The notes under the pieces were generated by a model. The model was not told the DNA's origin and searched no databases. It saw only the letters and a list, made by a program, of their open reading frames with translations. The position numbers were made by a program, and so were the translations under genes. 34,567 bases of DNA. It comes from an uncultured Pelagibacteraceae bacterium (lineage in GTDB: Bacteria; Pseudomonadota; Alphaproteobacteria; Pelagibacterales; Pelagibacteraceae). How positions within the stretch are numbered: the stretch's first letter is position 1; each line of letters begins with the position of its first letter. Below, piece after piece: positions 23,705 to 30,772 of the stretch. The stretch lies in NCBI GenBank assembly GCA_902520355.1, contig CABYNK010000004.1, positions 1 to 34,567 on the forward strand, read 5' to 3'.

Positions 23705-23743
23705 TATTATCCTCTTTTATTGTTAACAATTTTTAAAAACCAA

Positions 23744-23771
23744 ATTAAATCCGATTTATAAAAAGTTGCAA
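23744..23771 (-). promoter_or_regulatory. Putative livK promoter
   Basis: On the - strand TTGCAA (23771-23766) and TTTAAT (23749-23744) are 16 bases apart, upstream of the livK ATG at 23704. A 12-bp palindrome, ATTGTTAACAAT (23719-23730), lies just downstream in the leader and could be an operator. The -35 box is within 15 bases of the end of the EamA gene, so the promoter is tightly packed. Confidence 0.4.
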
Positions 23772-23779
23772 TAAGCAAA

Positions 23780-24637
23780 TTATTTAATTTTGTGTAAAAA
23801 AAACACTGAAGTAATTACTATTATTCCACCCAATATGAACAAAATAGTCGGCACTTCACCAAAAACTAGATATGTGAGAATTATTCCAAATATTGGAAAG
23901 AGAGAATAAAAAGGAAAAATCTTACCAACAGTATAAAATTTATAGAGATAAAACATCAGCAGGTGTGCACATAAAGATACTATTACTGCTTGGTAAGATA
24001 TGAGCATCCATGACTCAAAATTTATTTGCCCAATATTTTCTTGAACATTACCCTCAATGAAAACTGAAAGGATTAAGAGTATTATAAAACCAAAAATACC
24101 CATGCTAGCATTAATCATACTTGTTGGTAGTTCCTTCAATTGTCTTGAATAAACTTGAGCTAGTCCAAAAAATAAAGCCATAAGACTTGCAAAAAATAAA
24201 CCTAAGTAGTTTTCTGTTAATTTCGGATCAAAAAAAATTATAACTATTCCAAAAAAAGACGTGAAAATTAAAATCCATTTATTTTTACTTATATTTTCAT
24301 TTAATAGAAAAGCACTTGCAAGTATTCCAAATGGTATAGCAAGCTGAGATCCTAAAATTATAGGAGCAATTATTGATGAATGAAATAGTGATAAATTCAT
24401 AAATACATAAACCAAAACACCCATAGATACTGAAAATAATATTAATGGTTTAAAAAACTTTTTATTTGGCAATTCTAATTTCCAAAAAGGTATTAGTAAT
24501 AAAAAGACTAATCCCATCCTTAATGAGGCCATCAAGATGGGTGGAACAGAATTATTAAGGGCCAACTTAGCTACAGGAAATGCACTACCATGAGCTATCA
24601 TTATAAAAATTAAAATGAATAAATGTTTAAGTGGCAA
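23780..24637 (-). CDS. EamA/DMT-family transporter
   Basis: This is a 285-residue membrane protein with about ten hydrophobic helices in two EamA repeats. It includes A-H-G-S-A-F-P-V-A-K early in the first repeat, and A-L-F-F-G-L-A-Q-V-Y-S-R followed by the F-P-F-Y-S-L-F-P-I-F-G-I end helix in the second. The family exports or imports amino acids and other metabolites; the substrate cannot be predicted. The best start is TTG at 24637, because the frame has a stop just upstream and the first ATG (24601) would remove half of helix 1. It starts 9 bases after the TerC-family stop, so the two are probably cotranscribed. Confidence 0.8.
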   Translation of the reverse strand: MPLKHLFILIFIMIAHGSAFPVAKLALNNSVPPILMASLRMGLVFLLLIPFWKLELPNKKFFKPLILFSVSMGVLVYVFMNLSLFHSSIIAPIILGSQLAIPFGILASAFLLNENISKNKWILIFTSFFGIVIIFFDPKLTENYLGLFFASLMALFFGLAQVYSRQLKELPTSMINASMGIFGFIILLILSVFIEGNVQENIGQINFESWMLISYQAVIVSLCAHLLMFYLYKFYTVGKIFPFYSLFPIFGIILTYLVFGEVPTILFILGGIIVITSVFFLHKIK

Positions 24638-24646
24638 TTTTTTTGA

Positions 24647-25258
24647 TTAGAAATATTTTTTAAAGGTTTCATTAATTGATAAAACACCATAATCATTTAA
24701 TCCACCAATAATCAACTGTAAAGCAACGAGTAAAATAAAACCTAAGCCAACATAGGCAATCCAAAGATGTTTTTGAATATAATTTGCTAAATATGTAGCT
24801 AACGCACCAGTTAGAACAACTGATAAGATCAGTCCAAACATCATGTAACCGAAATTTCCTTTTGCAGCACCTACAACCCCAATCACGTTATCAAAACTAA
24901 TAGTTATGTCCGCAAAAAGGACTTTATAGATACTTTTAATAAATGATGGTTCTTTCGATTTTTTAGTTGGTGATTTAATTTTTTTAATCTCAAACAAATC
25001 TTTTCTCAGATCATTAACAATCCAAATTAAAAGAAGACCCCCAATTATTTTGACCCAATAAAATTGAAAAAGATAAGTTGCAAAAACTGCAAACAAAACT
25101 TTGAAAACAAGTGCACCAACTACACCCCAAAAAATAATCAATTTTCTATTTTTAGGTACAAAATTTGCTGCTATCAAACCAATTATAATTGCATTATCTG
25201 CGGCTAAGATAATGTCAATAAAGATGATCTGTAAGAGTATGAGAGATTCTTCTAACAA
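24647..25258 (-). CDS. TerC-family (YjbE-like) membrane protein
   Basis: This is a 203-residue membrane protein with about seven helices. The two TerC signatures are clear: IIFIDIILAADNAIIIG near the N-terminus and FADITISFDNVIGVVGA in the second half, each with the conserved acidic D...DN pair that likely binds metal. The family includes manganese exporters such as those under yybP-ykoY riboswitches, but no such riboswitch is visible here. The start is TTG (25258); a stop occurs in frame a few codons upstream. It follows the TPR gene after 61 bases containing a 14-bp palindrome. Confidence 0.85.
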   Translation of the reverse strand: MLEESLILLQIIFIDIILAADNAIIIGLIAANFVPKNRKLIIFWGVVGALVFKVLFAVFATYLFQFYWVKIIGGLLLIWIVNDLRKDLFEIKKIKSPTKKSKEPSFIKSIYKVLFADITISFDNVIGVVGAAKGNFGYMMFGLILSVVLTGALATYLANYIQKHLWIAYVGLGFILLVALQLIIGGLNDYGVLSINETFKKYF

Positions 25259-25278
25259 TGTAATATCATTTTAAAAAG

Positions 25279-25292
25279 ACAATTATAATTGT
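25279..25292. repeat. 14-bp palindrome upstream of the TerC-family gene
   Basis: ACAATTATAATTGT is a perfect palindrome in the 61-base gap between the TPR gene and the TerC-family gene. It is nested in a longer AGACAA...TTGTCT inverted pair (25277-25282 and 25303-25308). It may be an operator or part of a weak hairpin; it is AT-rich and could be chance. Confidence 0.3.
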
Positions 25293-25319
25293 TCAGATCC
25301 AGTTGTCTATTATAAGTAA

Positions 25320-25811
25320 TTAGTATTTTGAAACTTTTTCACCAGCAATGATAGCCTTTAAGTCATCATATTCTTTGCAATCACACCCTTTCAACACATC
25401 AAGTCTTTCAACTGCAAGATTATGTCTATTTGTGGCTACGTATAATTCGCCCAGGTATTCATTAATACCAATGTGATATGGATTGATAGCTAAACCCTGA
25501 AGATAATATTTTTCTCCATTCTCAAAATCACCAAGTTTTCTTGTGGTGAAGCCAAGATAATTTAAAGTATCTGCTTTATTTGGAAATTTTTTGTTTGATT
25601 GAAGTAATAATTTTTGTGCTTTCTTATAACTTTTTTCTGCTTTTTTTAATTTATCTTTCTTTTCAAAATTTTTTGCTGCTTTTATATGTGTAACAGCCAT
25701 ATCATATTTAGTTTTAGTTTTTGAAGAGCCACCATCGCCAGAGCCGGCTGCAAGGGAATTTGAAATTAAAAATGCTGAGACAATTAAAGAAGTTAAAAGT
25801 TTTTTTATCAT
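25320..25811 (-). CDS. Secreted TPR protein
   Basis: This is a 163-residue exported protein. The signal peptide spans residues 1-21 (ending SLA/AGS). A Gly/Ser-rich stretch is followed by a lysine-rich helix pair and two to three TPR units (about 40-75, 80-113 with TLNYLGFTTRKLGDFENGEKYYLQGLAINP, and 114-140). A C-x-C (GCDCKEYDDL) near the C-terminus is unusual for TPRs and could bind metal or form a disulfide. The ATG overlaps the pxpA stop as ATGA, so it is translated with pxpA, but no functional link to 5-oxoproline is obvious. Confidence 0.75.
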   Translation of the reverse strand: MIKKLLTSLIVSAFLISNSLAAGSGDGGSSKTKTKYDMAVTHIKAAKNFEKKDKLKKAEKSYKKAQKLLLQSNKKFPNKADTLNYLGFTTRKLGDFENGEKYYLQGLAINPYHIGINEYLGELYVATNRHNLAVERLDVLKGCDCKEYDDLKAIIAGEKVSKY

Positions 25812-26587
25812 ATAAATTTTTTCATTTTATTTAGCGTTTTTAGTATAAGTCCGTTATCAATCAAGTTTTTTCTTATAGATCTCGCAGTTTCAAGCGAACT
25901 CATATTATCGCCATGTATGCATACAGAATCGATTTCACAAGGTATTTGTTTCCCACTGTGACAATTAAGTGACTGAGTTTGAACCATTTTTAGTACATGT
26001 TTTTTTGCTTGCTCTGGGTCAGTAATTAAAGCATGAGGTTTTTTTCTTGATACAAGATTTCCATCATCTTCATAATTTCTGTCAGCAAATATTTCACAGG
26101 CAATTTTCATATCTAACTTTTTTGCAGCGTGTTCCATTTTAGATCCAGTTGGGACTAAATAAATCAACTCTGGATTTATTCTTTTAATTACTTTTGCTAA
26201 CGTTGTTGCTAAATCAATATCCTCACACGCCATGTTGTTTAAAGCACCATGTGGCTTTATATGAGTAACATTTTCACCATGTTTGGATGAAATTGATTGA
26301 AGAATTTCATATTGATCAATTATCAATTTTTCTATCTCATAAGAGGGTAAATTCATTCTTTCCCTACCAAAGTTTTCAGGATCATTAAAGGATGGATGCG
26401 CTCCAATACTAACACCATTTGTTTTTGATATTTCAACAACTTTATTCATAGTTTCTTCATCGCCTGCGTGATAACCACATGCTATATTTGCCGAGTTGAC
26501 TATCTCAAGCAATTCAGGATCATGCTTGTTAGAATGATGTTTAGATTTTTCGCCTAAATCACAATTTATATTAATTTCAATACTCAT
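25808..26587 (-). CDS. pxpA: 5-oxoprolinase subunit A (LamB/YcsF family)
   Basis: This is a protein of about 259 residues from ATG 26587; an in-frame ATG 18 bases earlier (26605) is less likely because the family begins close to the ININCDLGE motif. Also present are SANIACGYHAGD, V-S-I-G-A-H-P-S-F-N-D, HIKPHGALNNM, CEIFADRNYEDDGNLVSR and VCIHGDN, all typical of the PxpA/LamB-YcsF barrel. With PxpB and PxpC it hydrolyses 5-oxoproline to glutamate using ATP. pxpB and pxpC are encoded divergently, about 21 bases away. It overlaps the downstream TPR gene by 4 bases. Confidence 0.92.
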   Translation of the reverse strand: MSIEININCDLGEKSKHHSNKHDPELLEIVNSANIACGYHAGDEETMNKVVEISKTNGVSIGAHPSFNDPENFGRERMNLPSYEIEKLIIDQYEILQSISSKHGENVTHIKPHGALNNMACEDIDLATTLAKVIKRINPELIYLVPTGSKMEHAAKKLDMKIACEIFADRNYEDDGNLVSRKKPHALITDPEQAKKHVLKMVQTQSLNCHSGKQIPCEIDSVCIHGDNMSSLETARSIRKNLIDNGLILKTLNKMKKFI

Positions 26588-26603
26588 TAATCTTAAGTAT
26601 AAC
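26575..26603 (+). promoter_or_regulatory. Putative pxpBC promoter
   Basis: TATAAC at 26598-26603 lies only 5 bases before the pxpB ATG, and TTTCAA at 26575-26580 lies 17 bases further up, inside the start of pxpA on the other strand. A transcript from it would be essentially leaderless. The -35 match is weak. Confidence 0.3.
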
Positions 26604-26608
26604 ATGGC

Positions 26609-27283
26609 ATGATAAAAAATATATCAAATCTTGGTGACGCAGCTTTATATTGTGATTTTGGTAAAGAGGTGAATAAAGAGATTAACACTCAAGTAATTAA
26701 ATATTTTAAAACCATTCAAAAAAAAAATATTATAGGGGTAAATAATATTACCCCGTCATATAATAAATTAATTATTTCTTTTGATCTTAAAAAAATCAAT
26801 TTTACTAAACTTAAAAAGATAATCGATAATATTGAAATCATCAAAAGTGATAATATTCAAAATAAAAAATTTGAAATTCCTGTCTGCTGTGAAAAAGAAT
26901 TTTCTTTAGATATTAAAAGGTTAGAAGAAAAGCTTAAAATGACAGAGGAAAAGATTTATGAAAATTTTTTTGAGAATGAATTTTTTTGCTATATGACAGG
27001 TTTTATTGCAGGAATGCCTTTCCTTGGAGATCTAGATGAAAATCTTAGAGCAAAACGTCTTGATACTCCTAGGGTTAAAGTTCCAAAAGGTTCAATTGGT
27101 TTGACTGAGCAATTCGCAAATATCTATACATTTGAAAGTCCAGGTGGTTGGAATATTATTGGTAATACCCCATTAAATATTTTTGATAGCACTAAGGAAA
27201 AAGAACCTAATCTAATTAATCCAGGAGATTTAGTTACATTTAAAAGAATTTCGAAAGAGAACTATCAAAATTATCATGAGTAA
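26609..27283 (+). CDS. pxpB: 5-oxoprolinase subunit B (KipI family)
   Basis: This is a 224-residue subunit. The N-terminus has GDAALYCDFG (normally G-D-x-A-L-x-V-x-F-G). V-N-N-I-T-P-S-Y-N-K-L follows, and the cyclophilin-like C-terminal half carries FFCYMTGFIAGMPFLGDLDE, RLDTPRVKVPKGSIGL and ESPGGWNIIGNTPL, all KipI/PxpB signatures. It forms a complex with PxpC. No ribosome binding site precedes the ATG, consistent with a leaderless message. Its end overlaps pxpC by 8 bases. Confidence 0.92.
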   Translation: MIKNISNLGDAALYCDFGKEVNKEINTQVIKYFKTIQKKNIIGVNNITPSYNKLIISFDLKKINFTKLKKIIDNIEIIKSDNIQNKKFEIPVCCEKEFSLDIKRLEEKLKMTEEKIYENFFENEFFCYMTGFIAGMPFLGDLDENLRAKRLDTPRVKVPKGSIGLTEQFANIYTFESPGGWNIIGNTPLNIFDSTKEKEPNLINPGDLVTFKRISKENYQNYHE

Positions 27284-28220
27284 AAATTATTTTGAAATTA
27301 TAAGGGCTGGTATAAATTCAACTTTCCAAGATCTTGGTAGAAAAAACCTTTATCATATAGGAATTCCATTCAGTGGAGCTATGGATAATAGAAATTATCT
27401 ACTAGCTAATAAACTTATTGGAAATGATCATAACGATCCAGTAATAGAATTTGCTTATCAGGGTCCTCATTTGAAATATCATGGAGACAAATTAAATATT
27501 GCTATTACTGGTGATGTGAGTTTTAAAATTAAAAAAGGTGATAATTTAACTGATGGAAAATGTTATCAAACTTTTATTTTAGAAAATAATGATGAGTTAA
27601 ATATTATATCAACTAATAAATCTGTGTATGGATATCTGGCAATAAGCGGTACATTTGATTTAAAACTTCAATGGTCTAGTTGTTCAACAAATACTAGAGC
27701 AAATATAGGATCTAACAACGGGGCGAAATTATCTGATAATCAAAAAATAAATATCAAACAAATTAATCAAAACCTTTCAATTACAAAATTGAATTATGTC
27801 AATACAAAGATAGAAAATATAAGAGTAATTAAAGGAACAAATTTTAATTATTTCTCTGATGAAGGTAAAAGAAATTTTTTTAAAAATGAATTTAAAGTTT
27901 CTAAACTATCTGACCGTATGGGAATGAGATTAGAGGGACAAAAAATAGAAAATATTATTGATACTAATATTAGATCTGAAGGTTTAATTAAGGGCGTTAT
28001 ACAGGTGCCGGCTGATGGAAATCCAATAATTATGCTTTCAGACCATGGTACCATAGGAGGTTATCCTAAAATTGGTGTGGTTATAAGCGCTGATTATGAC
28101 AAATTAGTTCAATTAACCCCTGGTTCAAACGTGAAGTTTCAAGAGGTAGATTTAAATAGTGCAGAAACTCTTTTTAAATTGTATGAATTAGAAACTCAAA
28201 ATTTAATTTCACAAATTTAA
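27276..28220 (+). CDS. pxpC: 5-oxoprolinase subunit C (KipA family)
   Basis: This is a 314-residue biotin-dependent-carboxylase-like domain protein. Signatures are AGINSTFQDLGRKNLYHIGIPFSGAMD, NDPVIEFAYQGPHLKY, LAISGTFDL, LSDRMGMRLEG, and SEGLIKGVIQVPADGNPIIMLSDHGTIGGYPKIG. It binds PxpB to form the ATP-dependent part of 5-oxoprolinase. Length is normal for the family. Its stop TAA shares one base with the ATG of the next gene (TAATG). Confidence 0.93.
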   Translation: MSKNYFEIIRAGINSTFQDLGRKNLYHIGIPFSGAMDNRNYLLANKLIGNDHNDPVIEFAYQGPHLKYHGDKLNIAITGDVSFKIKKGDNLTDGKCYQTFILENNDELNIISTNKSVYGYLAISGTFDLKLQWSSCSTNTRANIGSNNGAKLSDNQKINIKQINQNLSITKLNYVNTKIENIRVIKGTNFNYFSDEGKRNFFKNEFKVSKLSDRMGMRLEGQKIENIIDTNIRSEGLIKGVIQVPADGNPIIMLSDHGTIGGYPKIGVVISADYDKLVQLTPGSNVKFQEVDLNSAETLFKLYELETQNLISQI

Positions 28221-29098
28221 TGACTATTTTAAAAAGTTTACCTGGTCCATTATTGATTTTCTTAGGTGCTCTAAGTTTAAGCTTTGGCGGATTAATTGTA
28301 AAATCTTTTGAGGGAGCAACACTATGGCAGATATTATTTTGGAGATCTTTATTTTTTTCTCTTACAGTTTTAACTTTTTTGATTATCACTTACAAAAGTA
28401 AAGTTTTAAAATCATTTTATGTTTCAGGATTACCAGGTTTTATTGGTGGATTAATATTATCTATTGGTTTTTGTGGTTATGTTTTTGCTATGTATAACAC
28501 TACAGTTGCCAATACCAATTTCATCATATCACTTCAAATTTTATTTTTAGCTATATTTGGTTTCTTTTTCTTAAAAGAAAAAATTAACTTAATTACATTA
28601 ATCTCAATTATCTTAGCAATGTCTGGGGTATTGTTGATGGTTGGAAATTCTTTATCTCCAGGAGAGTTATCTGGAAATTTAGCAGCCTTTACAATGCCTA
28701 TCACTTTTGCAGTGCTGATAATGATCGTTAGAAAATTTCCATCTGTTGATATGGTTCCAGCTCAGTTTGTTGCAGGTATAAGCTCATGTTTAATTGGCTT
28801 ATCATTTTCTCCCACTATTATGATTTCACCTCATGACATTTTTTTAGGTTTTTTAGCTGGATTTTTTCAAATAGGTTTTGGTTTTATATTTATAACAATT
28901 GGTGCAAGAACAACTCCTTCAGCAATGGTTGGAATAATCATGCTATCCGAATCTGTTCTTGGTCCTATTTGGGCTTTTCTTTTTGTGAGTGAAATACCTT
29001 CATTTTATGGGTTGATAGGTGGAGCGATAATACTTTTTGCAGTATTACTACAGTTTTATACGCTTTTAAAAAAGCCAAAGGCAATCGTTTCCAATTGA
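28220..29098 (+). CDS. EamA/DMT-family transporter (second copy)
   Basis: This is a 292-residue membrane protein with about ten helices in two EamA repeats: ALSLSFGGLIVKSFEGATLWQILFWRSLFF in the first, and G-A-R-T-T-P-S-A-M-V-G-I-I-M-L-S-E-S-V-L-G-P-I-W-A at the end of the second, both characteristic of the family. It is translationally coupled to pxpC, so it may carry 5-oxoproline, glutamate or a related compound; that link is inference from position. It is only distantly like the EamA gene at 23780-24637. Its stop codon lies inside the -35 box of the gcvT promoter. Confidence 0.85.
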   Translation: MTILKSLPGPLLIFLGALSLSFGGLIVKSFEGATLWQILFWRSLFFSLTVLTFLIITYKSKVLKSFYVSGLPGFIGGLILSIGFCGYVFAMYNTTVANTNFIISLQILFLAIFGFFFLKEKINLITLISIILAMSGVLLMVGNSLSPGELSGNLAAFTMPITFAVLIMIVRKFPSVDMVPAQFVAGISSCLIGLSFSPTIMISPHDIFLGFLAGFFQIGFGFIFITIGARTTPSAMVGIIMLSESVLGPIWAFLFVSEIPSFYGLIGGAIILFAVLLQFYTLLKKPKAIVSN

Positions 29099-29123
29099 CA
29101 TTTTAAGTCACTTATAGGACTAT
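29095..29123 (+). promoter_or_regulatory. gcvT operon promoter
   Basis: A consensus TTGACA -35 box lies at 29095-29100, with a weaker GACTAT at 29118-29123 after 17 bases. The expected start falls near 29130, exactly at the first helix of the glycine riboswitch. The -35 box overlaps the TGA stop of the preceding transporter gene. Confidence 0.5.
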
Positions 29124-29127
29124 TGAT

Positions 29128-29291
29128 TTACGGGAGAGACTACAGATCATCGTAGCGCCGAAGGAGCAACCACCCAGGAATCTCTCAGGCAAAAAGGACC
29201 GTAGCATATTAACTCTGGAAAGAGATTTAATTCTCGCCGAAGGAGCAAAACTCTCAGGCAAATATACAGATGGGTACAAAGAGTTAATATG
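29128..29291 (+). promoter_or_regulatory. Tandem glycine riboswitch (gcvT leader)
   Basis: Two aptamers are visible. Aptamer I has P1 TACGG/CCGTA (29129-29133, 29199-29203), the core GCGCCGAAGGAGCAA (29155-29169) and ATCTCTCAGGCAAAAAGGAC. Aptamer II has P1 beginning at 29205, GAGATTTAATTCTCGCCGAAGGAGCAA split across its stems, and ACTCTCAGGCAAA (29250-29262), then GGGTAC. These are the consensus elements of the Rfam glycine riboswitch (gcvT motif). Bases 29205-29216 pair perfectly over 12 bp with 29280-29291, a segment that includes the gcvT ATG and the AGAG just upstream. No terminator hairpin is present, so control is likely at translation initiation. Known gcvT riboswitches generally switch expression on with glycine. 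Confidence 0.96.
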
Positions 29292-30392
29292 GAAATAAAA
29301 AAAACGTCGTTGTACCAATTACATCAAGATAGTAATGCAAAATTTGTGGAATTTGCAGGCTATCAGATGCCAATTCAATATTCTGAGGGCATTGTAGAAG
29401 AGCATAAATTTACAAGAAATCACTCTGGTATTTTTGATGTTTCACATATGGGCCAATTATTTATTTATGGTGACAATGAATTGATCGAAGATTTAGAAAA
29501 AATTTTTCCATTAGATTTGAAAAATTTAAAACTAAATCATTCAAAATATAGCTTTTTAATGGATCAAGATGCAGGAATACAAGATGACTTAATCATTACA
29601 AAAATAAATGAGGGTTTTTTAATAATTCTCAATGCAGCATGTAAAGACAATGATTTTAAAATTTTAAAAGAGTTGTTAAATGAAAAGTATAAAATGATAT
29701 TGGATGAAAATAGATCTTTAATAGCAATTCAGGGACCTAAATCATCGCAAATTTTAAATGAAGTAATTGATGGAGTAAAAGATTTAAGTTTTATGTCTGG
29801 AAACTGGTTCTTATTTGATAATCAGAAAGTATACATTACTCGATCTGGATATACAGGTGAAGATGGTTTTGAAATTTCAATCTCAAATGACTTTGCAGAT
29901 AAATTAACAAGAGAATTAATTAAGAAAGGTTCTAAATTAGTAGGTTTGGGAGCAAGAGATACTTTAAGGTTAGAAGCTGGCTTGTGCTTGTATGGTCATG
30001 ATCTTGATAAAAACAAAACCCCAGTGGAGGCAAATTTAAAGTGGGCAATTTCAAAAGAGAGAATATCTAAAGGAGACTTTATTGGTTCTGATATTATTAT
30101 AAAACAATTAAATGATGGAGTTTCTAAAATAAGAGTTGGAATTAGACCTGAGGGAAGAATAATTGCCAGAGAAAAAACAAAAATATATAATCAATCAGAT
30201 GTTCATATTGGAGAGATCACCAGCGGTACATTTGGACCAAGTGTAAATGGACCTGTGGCAATGGGTTATGTGGAAAATAAATTTTCAAAAAAGGATACTA
30301 AAGTATTTTTAGAAGTTAGGGGCAAAAAGCATGCAGCTAATATCTGTAGTTTACCGTTTTATAAAAAAAGTTATGTGAAAGGAACTAACTAA
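29289..30392 (+). CDS. gcvT: Glycine cleavage system T protein (aminomethyltransferase)
   Basis: This is a 367-residue cytoplasmic enzyme that transfers the aminomethyl carbon from lipoylated GcvH to tetrahydrofolate, releasing ammonia. Motifs include [33 protein letters not shown], the [12 protein letters not shown] segment, [20 protein letters not shown] and [19 protein letters not shown]. Length is normal. The ATG is base-paired in the riboswitch P1 stem. It shares one base with gcvH (TAATG), forming gcvT-gcvH-gcvP in the order common in proteobacteria. Confidence 0.96.
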   Translation: MEIKKTSLYQLHQDSNAKFVEFAGYQMPIQYSEGIVEEHKFTRNHSGIFDVSHMGQLFIYGDNELIEDLEKIFPLDLKNLKLNHSKYSFLMDQDAGIQDDLIITKINEGFLIILNAACKDNDFKILKELLNEKYKMILDENRSLIAIQGPKSSQILNEVIDGVKDLSFMSGNWFLFDNQKVYITRSGYTGEDGFEISISNDFADKLTRELIKKGSKLVGLGARDTLRLEAGLCLYGHDLDKNKTPVEANLKWAISKERISKGDFIGSDIIIKQLNDGVSKIRVGIRPEGRIIAREKTKIYNQSDVHIGEITSGTFGPSVNGPVAMGYVENKFSKKDTKVFLEVRGKKHAANICSLPFYKKSYVKGTN

Positions 30393-30772
30393 TGAGCGAA
30401 GTCAAATATTCTAAAGAACACGAATGGATAAAATTAGAGGGTGATGTTGCAACGATTGGTATAACAAAACATGCAACTGAGATGTTAGGAGACATAGTAT
30501 TTGCAGAGTTACCTGAAAAAGGTTCTAATGTTGAAAAAGATGGAACAGCAGGTGTTGTAGAGTCTACTAAAGCTGCAAGTGATGTCTATACACCAGTTAG
30601 TGGAGAAGTCGTAGATACAAATCAGGAAATTGTAGACGATCCATCAAAAATAAATCAAGATCCAGAAAATTCTGCTTGGTTCTTTAAACTAAAGATTAAA
30701 GACAAATCTGAAATGGACTCTTTAATGAATAAAGATGACTATGATAAATTTGCAAAGGAGACCACTACATAA
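30392..30772 (+). CDS. gcvH: Glycine cleavage system H protein (lipoyl carrier)
   Basis: This is a 126-residue lipoyl carrier of the glycine cleavage complex. The N-terminal [24 protein letters not shown] and [12 protein letters not shown] are typical, and the lipoylation lysine is Lys60 in [19 protein letters not shown]. The C-terminal W-F-F-K-L-K-I motif is present. It is coupled to gcvT and gcvP by one-base overlaps on both sides. Confidence 0.97.
   Translation: MSEVKYSKEHEWIKLEGDVATIGITKHATEMLGDIVFAELPEKGSNVEKDGTAGVVESTKAASDVYTPVSGEVVDTNQEIVDDPSKINQDPENSAWFFKLKIKDKSEMDSLMNKDDYDKFAKETTT

Noticed and set aside
23301-23726. + strand frame antisense to the livK N-terminus
   Set aside because: It lies wholly within a confident gene and encodes low-complexity Ala/Pro/Ser sequence.
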